Notes under the pieces: model-generated
The model's input: the letters and a program-made list of their open reading frames with translations, nothing else
Database searches by the model: none
Told to the model about the DNA's origin: nothing
Assembly (NCBI RefSeq): GCF_900106535.1
Contig: NZ_FNOH01000020.1
Coordinates: forward strand, 1-64,000
From: Myxococcus xanthus
GTDB lineage: Bacteria; Myxococcota; Myxococcia; Myxococcales; Myxococcaceae
DNA length: 64,000 nucleotides
Direction: 5' to 3'
In this document: positions 47,401 through 55,907 of the stretch, piece after piece
How positions within the stretch are numbered: position 1 is the stretch's first letter
Layout: each line of letters opens with the position of its first letter
Position numbers and translations under genes: made by a program

Positions 47401-47546
47401 GGGAGATGACCCTCAACGGCGTGCCCGTTTCGGGGGATGCCGCGGTGCCGCCTCCGACGTCGGGATGCGGCTGCTCGGGAGGGGGTTCGGGCGCGGCCGT
47501 CTTCGGGCTGGCGGCGCTGGCGCGGGTGCTGCGCCGCCGGAAGTAG
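44451..47546 (+). CDS. Large MYXO-CTERM surface protein
   Basis: 1031 residues with a signal peptide (MRPLVIISLCLGVATAARA). The N-terminal about 350 residues have beta-propeller-like character. Then cadherin/PKD-like repeats follow (APVLDVGPSPIVVNETGTAT; VRVSVDASSTPGADLVGVN), then Cys-bearing beta domains and a DUF11-like segment (VVVELRNTSECEVGGLHYLE). It ends SGCGCSGGGSGAAVFGLAAL with a basic LRRRK tail, a clear MYXO-CTERM signal. The GTG at 44451 starts nine bases after the outer-membrane protein gene. It is the last gene of the operon and ends eight bases before the convergent response regulator gene. Confidence 0.82.
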   Translation: MRPLVIISLCLGVATAARADWDVDEVPGIARSVDVFAPGSYSVSTSTQTELFENGIQSAVFLHSDVFGTFLSPMGCFAVVVRPGDVISHQNCRAAGNIIPPDPVNTVVGIRRVKHTPSGTGYAAVALSDGGLSLLTASAGLAGPTPWTLLSAGAGLLSSTDVLGVVETSDGAPHALFSVTGVTRTEFLWYTRDRRQAQMVVPSHLTSEAPLTVDLFAGSGPHPIALFGNSDGLFRGQLDPAGTTFSAVMLPDGMSDVRITSVDVNTGNGSVHGEGFGLAVGVDPSGEPVVLGAVPASSADNAGTQWRVHPVFEGSALPGASQATPLEVSCIGSSFCLFILDQPSFNVVTYVNANAPVLDVGPSPIVVNETGTATARFSATDADSDAVRVSVDASSTPGADLVGVNIVEHPDQLDVTLVPQRPVCKDEEGLLRVYASDGLASHDVQATVAYRVVNTKGPAQPTVLPSRESTTASGASRVFTAQPASEACPAVRYVWSPVSGQSGAPLLSTDGGAQATFTPPEVLCQESGTSYAYEVRGVDEGGLTSSAAAIFTVDVAPWGRPLVPFASGSERTLTSGPGASVDVVPDALHTCEGTSGLPTVDTEWRLSASGSGIPDGVTVRTADGTAVTLHSPVSSERLRVEAAECAYGTLALTARNRIPVTGGGTQDSADAELRVRVEPSLEDVATGSLELGVVPSGEGDVDIALDTSLNCVDARTLKARMFLETLGGEALDSAVVPVPGTWRPALPRSCTLESYRVRGELFDDSEGPVREGGRAQTEIPNQPLPARLGALEAGALVARCGEGASATLTQTIPANACGEVAISWSQVAGPALSEVSLAGPSVTVSTQETGLEALVGQSITLRVLADAGGSNTATTDYVLPITSERFVDVRHAMESPTASEKGLVGVVVELRNTSECEVGGLHYLENVDGLEWVPGSVKLDGVAVEARAVDGGFRVEDIRLPAQSTQMLTYVGRSPLLSTPRLGGEMTLNGVPVSGDAAVPPPTSGCGCSGGGSGAAVFGLAALARVLRRRK

Positions 47547-47554
47547 GGCGGCGC

Positions 47555-48928
47555 TTACAGCCCGAAGCTGATGCGGTGACGGCGGCTCGGCGTGTCGGGC
47601 CGCTCCTCCAGTACACCGAGGAGCTCCAGTCCCCGCAGCGTGGCCAGCGTCTGCCGCTCCGGCAGGTCGGTGAGGGCGAGCAGGTCCTCCACCGTCTTGC
47701 TGCCGTCCGCATACGCCAGCACCAGGGCCTGGGCCCCCTCGAGCTTCAGCTCGTGCAGGCCGTAGGGCGCATCGGCGGTGGGGAACAGCCGGCGCGAGCG
47801 CGGCATGTGCCGACGCAGCGTCACCAGCGTCTCCGTCTTCGCCACGCCCTCCAGCACCAGGTCACCGGGGAAGACGGACAGCTTCACCAGGTCCGTGCGG
47901 CGGGGGCGCATGGCACTGAAGCCGTAGCCGCCTTCCTTCCACGTGAAGGTGGACCAGATGATCTCCTTCACCTGCTCCACCAGCAGTTGCTCTCGCTGGG
48001 CCGCGTCCATCAGGCCCATGCGCAGCATGGCCTCGCCGGTGCGCAGTCCGCGCTCTTTCGCGAAGGCGGCGACCTCGGCGAGCCGGGCCTCGGGCAGCAC
48101 GCCCTGGCGGACGCAGAATCGGCCGAAGCGCTCGGCGGCGAGGTTGGACGCGGCGTACACGACGCGGCCGGACTCGAAGTAGACGACCTTGAGCACCTGG
48201 CCCTGCTGAAGCTTCAGCTCGCCGTGGTGGCGGGCTTCGTAATAGGCGTTGAGCAGCCGCGCGACGGTGGCGTCCTCCAGGACGCCGCCCAGGGACCAGT
48301 CGGGCAGCGCGCGCTTGGGCGGCGGCGGAGTCGAAGGCGCGGTGCTTTCGCTCCAGACCTGCTCGCGCCTGCCGAAGGGCAGGGGGAGGGCGTGCTCCGT
48401 GTCCGCGGGCTCTGGCAACGGGTCGGTACTGGGGACGACCTGCAGGGGCTCGGCGGCGTCGCTGGGCTCAGGGGGGAACTCTTCCAGCACGATGAGGTCC
48501 TCGGTATCGAGCAGCTCGTCCAGCAGCACGCTCTCCGCGATGGGCGGGGGAGCGCGGGGTTGAGGTGCAACGCCACCGGCCTGCTCCAGGGCCTCCATGA
48601 CGGTGATGAGCTCGAACGGCTTCTCGAAGAAGCTCCGGGCGCCGTGGACCTGCACGGCCTCCTGGGCGAAACGGTCCCCTTTGTACACACCACTGACGGC
48701 GATGGCGGGGATGCCATGGGCACGCAGCGCGGCCAGCACCTCGCTGCCCCGGATGTCCGGGAGCAGCAGGTCCACCAGGGCCGCGTCCCAGTGTTGTCCG
48801 GGGCCGAGTGACTCCAGCGCGGCCTCGCCGGTGGCCGCGGCTTTCGCGTCGTGTCCCCGGCTTTGCGCCAGGGCGACGATGAGGGAGGCCAGCTCGTGGT
48901 TGTCTTCGACGATGAGCAGTCGCGCCAT
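47555..48928 (-). CDS. Response regulator with DUF4388 (PATAN-like) domain
   Basis: 457 residues from the ATG at 48928. The receiver (1-120) has VEDN, the phospho-Asp in LVDLLLPDIRG and Lys in FFEKPFEL. An acidic/Pro-rich linker is followed by DUF4388 (about 215-300): LGGVLEDATVARLLNAYY, then GELKLQQGQVLKVVYFESGR and VVYAASNLAAERFGRF. A winged-helix-like C-terminus follows (TVEDLLALTDLPERQTLATL). DUF4388/PATAN domains are known in myxobacterial and cyanobacterial signalling. The gene is divergent from the VOC gene by 27 bases and convergent with the surface operon. Confidence 0.85.
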   Translation of the reverse strand: MARLLIVEDNHELASLIVALAQSRGHDAKAAATGEAALESLGPGQHWDAALVDLLLPDIRGSEVLAALRAHGIPAIAVSGVYKGDRFAQEAVQVHGARSFFEKPFELITVMEALEQAGGVAPQPRAPPPIAESVLLDELLDTEDLIVLEEFPPEPSDAAEPLQVVPSTDPLPEPADTEHALPLPFGRREQVWSESTAPSTPPPPKRALPDWSLGGVLEDATVARLLNAYYEARHHGELKLQQGQVLKVVYFESGRVVYAASNLAAERFGRFCVRQGVLPEARLAEVAAFAKERGLRTGEAMLRMGLMDAAQREQLLVEQVKEIIWSTFTWKEGGYGFSAMRPRRTDLVKLSVFPGDLVLEGVAKTETLVTLRRHMPRSRRLFPTADAPYGLHELKLEGAQALVLAYADGSKTVEDLLALTDLPERQTLATLRGLELLGVLEERPDTPSRRHRISFGL

Positions 48929-48955
48929 GGGCGCGCAGACCATAGCATCCGCGTC

Positions 48956-49342
48956 ATGGACGTTCAGGGCTTCCACCACGTGGCCATCCAGGCGCGGGAC
49001 ATCGAGCGTGTCACCGGCTTCTACAGAGACCTGCTGGGCTTTCCGGAGTTGACCCGTCATCTCCGCCCGGACGGCTCCTTGCGGAGCATCTGGGTGGGCG
49101 TGCCTGGGGGCGGCTTCCTGGCCATCGAGGCGGCGGGCGGCGAGCCCGTCTCCACGCCGTTTCGCCACGAGGCGCCGGGTCTTCTGCTGCTGGCATTCCG
49201 GATTCCGAAGGCAGCTCGGGCGGGTGTGGTCGACACCTTCACCCGCGCGGGTGTGCCGCTGGAGAACGAGACGCGGTGGTCGGTGTACGTCCGGGACCCC
49301 GAAGGCAACCGCGTTGCGCTCAGTCATCACCCGGAGGACTAG
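48956..49342 (+). CDS. VOC-superfamily (glyoxalase/bleomycin-resistance fold) protein
   Basis: 128 residues with one VOC domain. The family start is GFHHVAIQARDIERVTGFYR (His metal ligand), the middle is FRHEAPGLLLLAFRI and the C-terminal ligand region is VYVRDPEGNRVALSH. Substrate unknown: members include glyoxalase I, methylmalonyl-CoA epimerase and resistance proteins. The ATG at 48956 is the natural start; it shares a short divergent promoter region with the response regulator gene. Confidence 0.88.
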   Translation: MDVQGFHHVAIQARDIERVTGFYRDLLGFPELTRHLRPDGSLRSIWVGVPGGGFLAIEAAGGEPVSTPFRHEAPGLLLLAFRIPKAARAGVVDTFTRAGVPLENETRWSVYVRDPEGNRVALSHHPED

Positions 49343-49407
49343 ACGCACCGCCCCACGGCTGCGGGTGTGCTTGCGGAGCGGGACGGGGCACGGCTACAAG
49401 CGGCCCC

Positions 49408-50703
49408 ATGCGCCTGGGTGAGCAGCTCCTGAAGGATGGTCTCGTCACCGCCGAGGGACTCGAAGAAGCGCTCGAGGCCCAGGTGGTGCATGGCGGGCGG
49501 TTGGGAACGAACCTGGTGGAGCTGGGCCTGCTGTCGGAGGTGGACCTGGCGAAGGCGCTGGGGAAGGTCCACAACAGCGCGTTCGCGTCCGGGGAGATGG
49601 TTCCGGACCCCAAGGCGATGGAGCTGGTCTCCTCGAACCATGCGGACGACAAGGAGTACCTGCCCATGCGGGTGGACGCGACGCGGCTGAGCATCGCCGT
49701 CGTGAACCCGCACGACTTCTCGACGCTGGACGCGATTGCCTTCAAGACGGGCAAGCGCGTGGTGCCGGTGGTCATCCCCGAGTTCCGGATGAACCAACTG
49801 CTGCGCCGTTACTGCAAGGCGTTCCGGCCGCTGCGCGCCGTCGACATGAACGCGGTGCGGCCGCGTCCCTCGGCGGGCTCGCAGGCCGAGCTGGCCAAGG
49901 CCGCGGAGACGCCGCCAGACTTGATGAGCGAGGAGGAGTTCCAGTCCGTCTACGCCTCCGCCCTGCGCGGTGGCGCCGACTCCGACGGGGACATGGGCGA
50001 GGAGGAGATCATCACCGGCGTAGAGGTACTGGAGGCCGCGCCCGAGCCTCCGCCCGCGACGGTCCGGCCGCAGGTGCCCGTGGCTCCGCCGCCGCCACCC
50101 CAGGCCATCGCTGTCCCACCGCAGATGGTTCAGCCGCACGTGCCACCCCCGGCGCCCGCGCTGGGCGGCTCGCCACCGCCTGTGCAGGTGCCGCGCGCAC
50201 CGGAGCCGCCGCCGACGCCGCTGACCTTCGCGGAAGCGCAGGCGGAGCTGGCTCGCAGCTCGGACCGCGAGGACGTGGCGCACACGGTGCTGCGCTTCGC
50301 GCTGGGCAAGTGGAAGCGGAACCTGCTGCTGTCGGTGCAGGGCAGCCTCGTGACGGGCTGGCACGGCATGGGGGTGGGGGTTCGCGACGCGGTGGTGCGC
50401 CGCATCGGCGTGCCGCTGCGGGAGCAGAGCACCTTCCGGCTCGTGCGGGACACGCGCTCGCACTACATCGGGCCCGTCCGCCGTGATGCGGCCATGGGCG
50501 TGTTCTACAAGCTGCTGGGGGACGGGTTCCCGAAGACGGCCGTCATCCTCCCGCTGCTGGTGCGCGGCAAGGTCGTGCACCTGCTCTACGTGGACAACGG
50601 CCCGGACCAGCTCACTCCGCCCGACGTGGGCGAGCTGCTCATCCTCTCGCAGAGCGTGGGCCGCTCGTACGAGGCGATGATGCGGCGCCGCAAGAGCGCG
50701 TAG
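49408..50703 (+). CDS. MshEN-domain protein, predicted cyclic-di-GMP effector
   Basis: 431 residues. The N-terminus has both halves of an MshEN (GspE_N) domain: RLGEQLLKDGLVTAEGLEEA at 2-21 continuing to LEAQ, and RLGTNLVELGLLSEVDLAKA at about 31-50. These fit the RLGxx(L)xxxG(L)(L)xxxxLxxxLxxQ pattern that binds c-di-GMP in MshE, though the second copy lacks the last Gln. A Pro-rich linker (about 220-300) leads to a GAF-like C-terminal domain (GKWKRNLLLSVQGSLVTGWH; ILPLLVRGKVVHLLYVDNGP). No ATPase follows, so it is not a secretion motor but a stand-alone effector. The ATG at 49408 begins the domain. Confidence 0.8.
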   Translation: MRLGEQLLKDGLVTAEGLEEALEAQVVHGGRLGTNLVELGLLSEVDLAKALGKVHNSAFASGEMVPDPKAMELVSSNHADDKEYLPMRVDATRLSIAVVNPHDFSTLDAIAFKTGKRVVPVVIPEFRMNQLLRRYCKAFRPLRAVDMNAVRPRPSAGSQAELAKAAETPPDLMSEEEFQSVYASALRGGADSDGDMGEEEIITGVEVLEAAPEPPPATVRPQVPVAPPPPPQAIAVPPQMVQPHVPPPAPALGGSPPPVQVPRAPEPPPTPLTFAEAQAELARSSDREDVAHTVLRFALGKWKRNLLLSVQGSLVTGWHGMGVGVRDAVVRRIGVPLREQSTFRLVRDTRSHYIGPVRRDAAMGVFYKLLGDGFPKTAVILPLLVRGKVVHLLYVDNGPDQLTPPDVGELLILSQSVGRSYEAMMRRRKSA

Positions 50704-50730
50704 GACATCGCGCGCTCGCGGCGGAATGGC

Positions 50731-51990
50731 TCAGGTGGACAGCTCCTCCACTTCGAACGTCATGCCCGCACGGCGCAGCCGCTCCACCAGTCGCATGCCC
50801 ATGGCGGAGGCCGGCGTGAGCACGCCGCCCGTGGTCGGAGTGTCGTCGAAGGCGAGGCACAGCGCGGACTCGGCGAGCATCCGCGACGTGGCCGCGTAGC
50901 CCGGGTCTCCCTGCGCCGCCACCTTGCCCTTCAGCCGCACCTGCTTGCCCGTGCGGGGGGAGGTGCCTTCGCCACGAAGCTGCGCGACGAAGAAGCCTTT
51001 CTCCCGGGCTTCCAGAGACGGGCCTTCACCCGGCGCGGGCAGTACCTTCTTCTCCAGCAGCGTGCGTAGGGGCTTCACCTGCATCGCGGCGACGACGCCT
51101 CCCAGGCCCGCGGTGACGCCCGTGGCGCGCAGCAGGCCCTTGGGCCCGGCGCCATAGCTGGCGACCTCCGCGTACCGGAAGTGCTCTCCCCACGGGTGAC
51201 CGAGCAGCGCATTGCTGCGTCGGACGACGCGCGTGTTCACGGTCGCCATGAGGAACGGGCCGGTCCACTGGCCCAGTTCCTGGCTGTAGTGGACGCCCAG
51301 CGCGTCCTTGGACTCGGGTCGCCAGCGGCCTGGGACGGGGTCCAGCGCATGCGGGTGGGCCATGATTCGCCGCACCGAGCGGTCCGTTGATGCTTCTTCC
51401 ATCGCCTGCACCATGCTCGCGGCCGTGCCACCGCTAGCGCCTCCGCGCATGGGACCCATGTAGAGGCGGACTGCTTCCAGGTGCCCGCCATGGTGCTCCC
51501 GCATGTGCTCCTGCATCATCAACACGCCCAGGTCCGACGGAATCGAGTCGAAGCCACAGGTGTGGACGATGCGTGCGCCGCTCTGCCGCGCCTGCTCGTG
51601 GTGGGCGTCAATCATCCGCCGCATCCACTGCACTTCACCCGTCAGGTCGCAGTAGCTGACGCCGGCCCGAACACACGCCGCGACGAGCTCGCTGCCGTAA
51701 CGTGCGTAGGGGCCCACCGTGGTGCAGACCACGCGGGTGCGAGGGACCAGGGCATCCAGCGACGCGGCGTCGCGTGCATCCGCGACGAGCAGCGGTAGCT
51801 CCGCGAAGGAGGGCGCAATCGCCGCCAGCCCCTGCCGGACCTTCTCCAGCTTGTCGAGGTCGCGTCCCGCCAGGGCCCACCGTGCGCGGTGGCTGTCCTG
51901 GGTCCTGGCGAGATATTCGGCGACCAGTCGCCCGGTGAAGCCGGTGGCCCCCCAGGCGATGATGTCGAACTCCGTGGCGGAGGTGTTCAT
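50731..51990 (-). CDS. Saccharopine dehydrogenase-like NAD(P)-binding protein
   Basis: 419 residues. It has an N-terminal Rossmann motif FDIIAWGATGFTGRLVAEYL (GxxGxxG), then VGPYARYGSELVAACVRAG and YCDLTGEVQWMRRMI, as in the saccharopine dehydrogenase/trans-acting enoyl reductase family found in actinobacteria and myxobacteria, where some members act on lipids. A hydrophobic C-terminal half (AEVASYGAGPKGLLRATGVT) could touch membrane. The true substrate is unknown. The start at 51990 is chosen for the canonical N-terminus. Confidence 0.8.
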   Translation of the reverse strand: MNTSATEFDIIAWGATGFTGRLVAEYLARTQDSHRARWALAGRDLDKLEKVRQGLAAIAPSFAELPLLVADARDAASLDALVPRTRVVCTTVGPYARYGSELVAACVRAGVSYCDLTGEVQWMRRMIDAHHEQARQSGARIVHTCGFDSIPSDLGVLMMQEHMREHHGGHLEAVRLYMGPMRGGASGGTAASMVQAMEEASTDRSVRRIMAHPHALDPVPGRWRPESKDALGVHYSQELGQWTGPFLMATVNTRVVRRSNALLGHPWGEHFRYAEVASYGAGPKGLLRATGVTAGLGGVVAAMQVKPLRTLLEKKVLPAPGEGPSLEAREKGFFVAQLRGEGTSPRTGKQVRLKGKVAAQGDPGYAATSRMLAESALCLAFDDTPTTGGVLTPASAMGMRLVERLRRAGMTFEVEELST

Positions 51991-52074
51991 GGGCGCGGGA
52001 GTCTGGTCGCGCCCCGAAGGCACCGCAACCGCGGCGTGAAACGAGTGTTCACGCCGCGGAGATTGCTACCCCGG

Positions 52075-54249
52075 TTACTCCTCTTCGGGCTTCTCGAAGT
52101 TGACGTCGAAGGTGACGCGTTGGCCCGGCTCCACCTTGAACGTCTTCTGCCACCGGGAGTTGTTCACGATGACCAGGAGCTGGTGCGTGCCTTCGTACAA
52201 GTCCAGTTCCTCGATGGGTGCGGCACCGATGAGCCGGCCATCCACCGTGACGATGGCGCCCTCCGGGGCGCGTACGTTCGCGAATCCCTTGTTGAGGAAG
52301 ATCTGCTGCGAGGAACGGCCACCCGCCGGCACGGTGATGACCCGTGTCGTCTGGATGCCGAGCACCGGGTTGCTGAGCGTCAGCACGTGACGGCCCGCGG
52401 GCACGGCCGCGGAGACCGGCGTGCGGCCCAGGTACTGCCCAGGAATCGAGACCTCCACGCGCGGGTCCACGGTGACGTCCAGCGTGCCCATGGGAATGCC
52501 GGCATCCACGGGGCCCGCATCCTGCGTCACGCCGGCGTCGACGGGCAGGGCGTCGGTGACGCCCGCGTCCTCGAGCTCGGACTCGATGTTGGAGGGCAGC
52601 TGGCTGAGCACGACGGCCCCCGCGCCCACCGTGAGCGCCAGACCGACGCCCACGAAGGCCATCCAGGTGCGTGACTGCTTCTGCGCGGCGGGAGGCGTCG
52701 TGGGGGCCGCGTGTGCGTCCGCGCCCGTCGGGCCGGTGGGGACAGTGGCCCCTGCCGAGGCCCCCGTGCCCGTGGCGCCGGGATGAGCCTGAGTGCCTGT
52801 GCCGGACTGATGCTGTGCGCCCGCGCCGGACTGCGCCTGTGCGCCTGAGCCTGAATGGGCCTGAGTGCTTGCGCCGGACTGATGCTGTGCGCCCGCGCCG
52901 GAGTGGACCTGTGCGCTTGCGCCCGCCTGTGACTGGCCACCTGCACTGGACTGAGTCTGTGCGCCTGAATGCGCTTGAGCGCCCGCGCCGGATTGCGCCT
53001 GTGCGCCAGCCTGCGCCTGGCTGCCTGCACCGGATTGAGTCTGTGCACCCGCGCCACTTTGCGCGTGGCCAATTGCACCGGACTGCGTCTGAGCCCCCGC
53101 CGAACCGGAGCCGGACTGCCCCGTGCTGCCCGCAGCCGGTGCCGCCTGCGCGTTGCCACCGGCCGCCGAGCCACTCCCAGCCTGCGCACCCGAACCATCG
53201 GGCGAGCCCGAGGCATGCAACTGTCCCGGCAACTCCGGCCACTTCGCGGGCATCAAGCCCGGGGGCAGGGCGCCGCGCGCGAGGAACTCAGCCACGGCGG
53301 GCGGAGAGATGCCAGCCTTCTGCATCACCTCGGCGATGCCCGTTTCAATCACCCGCCGCCGCGTCGCGCGAGCCTCGCTCTCGGGCGGGAAGTACTTCGA
53401 CAGGAACTCCGAGAACTCCGCATGCGTGGGCAGCGAGCCGACGGCCTCGACTACGGCCTCGCGGAACGCGAGCGCCGTCGGATACCGCTCCTTGGCCCGC
53501 TTCGCCGTCGCCCGGCGCAGCACCGCGTCCAGCTTCAGCGGCACGTCCTGCGCCATGGGCGGCAGCGAGCGCGTGAGCACGGCCTTGTCCGGGTCCGCCG
53601 CATCCTTGAAGGGAATCTTCCCGGAGAGGCACTCGTGCAGGACGAGTCCCAGGAGGAACACGTCCGACTGGACGTTGACCGCCTCGCGTCCACCGAGGAG
53701 CTGCTCGGGCGCGCTGTACAAACGCCGGTTCTTCACGCGCTTGCCACCGCGCTCGCGCGGAGCCACGCCGAGCGCGCCATAGCCCGTCACCTTCGTCAGA
53801 CCGCCGAAGGAGATCATCAACGTCTCGGGCCGGACGTCACCGTGCACAAAGGGCGTGCCGTCGTCATTGCCAGCGACGTGCGCGTAGTGGAGACCCACGG
53901 CGGCATCCGCCACGACGAGCGCCGCGAAGTGCGGCGGCAGGCGGGGGTGGGCCTCCAGCAGGCGACGCAGGGGCTCGCCGTCGGCGAACTCGGTGACACG
54001 GGCCAGTCCGCCATCCTGCTCGGCCAGGGCGTGGACACGGAGGATGTGCGGATGCTCGAAGACGAGCGCGCGAGCGGTCTCGCGACGCAAGGTCGCCTTC
54101 AGCTCGGGGTTCTGCACGACATCTTGCGGTGCCCAGATGAGCACCACGGGACGGGGAGACGCGCCGTCCTCCAGGGCGAGTCCGAGGAAGGCACGTGAGC
54201 CTTCCCCAGCCAGCAGGGGACCAAGGGATTGGTAACGGACGGAACTCAT
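52075..54249 (-). CDS. Membrane pseudokinase with Gln/Ser/Gly repeat linker and C-terminal PEGA domains
   Basis: 724 residues. The N-terminal protein kinase fold (about 1-275) lacks key residues. Trp39 replaces the VAIK Lys, the catalytic loop reads HGDVRPET (Asp138 kept, Asn lost), and the DFG position reads GYG. The APE motif (180-182) and F-helix Asp remain, so it is probably a pseudokinase. A disordered repeat of GAQxQSGAGAQ type (about 370-490) leads to a membrane helix (MAFVGVGLALTVGAGAVVL). Two PEGA domains (GTLDVTVDPRVEVSIPGQYL; ANVRAPEGAIVTVDGRLIG) face the periplasm. htrA lies 68 bases upstream in the same direction. Confidence 0.85.
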   Translation of the reverse strand: MSSVRYQSLGPLLAGEGSRAFLGLALEDGASPRPVVLIWAPQDVVQNPELKATLRRETARALVFEHPHILRVHALAEQDGGLARVTEFADGEPLRRLLEAHPRLPPHFAALVVADAAVGLHYAHVAGNDDGTPFVHGDVRPETLMISFGGLTKVTGYGALGVAPRERGGKRVKNRRLYSAPEQLLGGREAVNVQSDVFLLGLVLHECLSGKIPFKDAADPDKAVLTRSLPPMAQDVPLKLDAVLRRATAKRAKERYPTALAFREAVVEAVGSLPTHAEFSEFLSKYFPPESEARATRRRVIETGIAEVMQKAGISPPAVAEFLARGALPPGLMPAKWPELPGQLHASGSPDGSGAQAGSGSAAGGNAQAAPAAGSTGQSGSGSAGAQTQSGAIGHAQSGAGAQTQSGAGSQAQAGAQAQSGAGAQAHSGAQTQSSAGGQSQAGASAQVHSGAGAQHQSGASTQAHSGSGAQAQSGAGAQHQSGTGTQAHPGATGTGASAGATVPTGPTGADAHAAPTTPPAAQKQSRTWMAFVGVGLALTVGAGAVVLSQLPSNIESELEDAGVTDALPVDAGVTQDAGPVDAGIPMGTLDVTVDPRVEVSIPGQYLGRTPVSAAVPAGRHVLTLSNPVLGIQTTRVITVPAGGRSSQQIFLNKGFANVRAPEGAIVTVDGRLIGAAPIEELDLYEGTHQLLVIVNNSRWQKTFKVEPGQRVTFDVNFEKPEEE
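52780..53130 (-). repeat. Coding repeats of the QSGAGAQ type in the pseudokinase gene
   Basis: About 120 codons are tandem variants of Gly-Ala-Gln-x-Gln-Ser-Gly-Ala. At DNA level CTGTGCGCCCGCGCCGGACTG-like units recur with changes. A unit of roughly 24-36 bases suggests slippage and copy-number variation. It is not a CRISPR: the repeats are adjacent and coding. Confidence 0.8.
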
Positions 54250-54317
54250 GACATCGCATGTTAGTGCGAGTCACGCGGGTCCTGAAATACGGGGAGCCCG
54301 TCGCCCTTTCCCGACAG

Positions 54318-55664
<1,347 letters not shown>

Positions 55665-55688
55665 TCCAACCCTCCGTGCACCGCCAGG

Positions 55689-55721
55689 GATTGTCGGGCG
55701 AAGGACATTCTGATTGTCGGG
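55689..55721 (-). promoter_or_regulatory. Tandem direct repeat upstream of htrA, possible operator
   Basis: GATTGTCGGG occurs twice, at 55689-55698 and 55712-55721, spaced 23 bases start to start, about two helical turns, 25-57 bases before the htrA start (the minus-strand form is CCCGACAATC). This is the layout used by response regulators that bind as head-to-tail dimers. The regulator is unknown. Confidence 0.5.
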
Positions 55722-55907
55722 AAGGCCGCAGCCTACCCGGGGCCCCTGGATGCGGTGTCTCGCTCTTCATAAACCACTCCGGTCATCCATGAACGAATGC
55801 ATCTCTGGGATGCACGTCCTCGCGGAGTGTCAGTACACCGTGGGAGTGGATTGTTATCCTGGCGGCGCGCAAGCAGTCGCGGCGTGCCGAGGCGAGGGAG
55901 TGGAAGC

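Noticed and set aside
52780..53130. CRISPR-like array
   Set aside because: The repeats are adjacent, in frame and coding (QSGA linker), with no constant spacers or cas genes.
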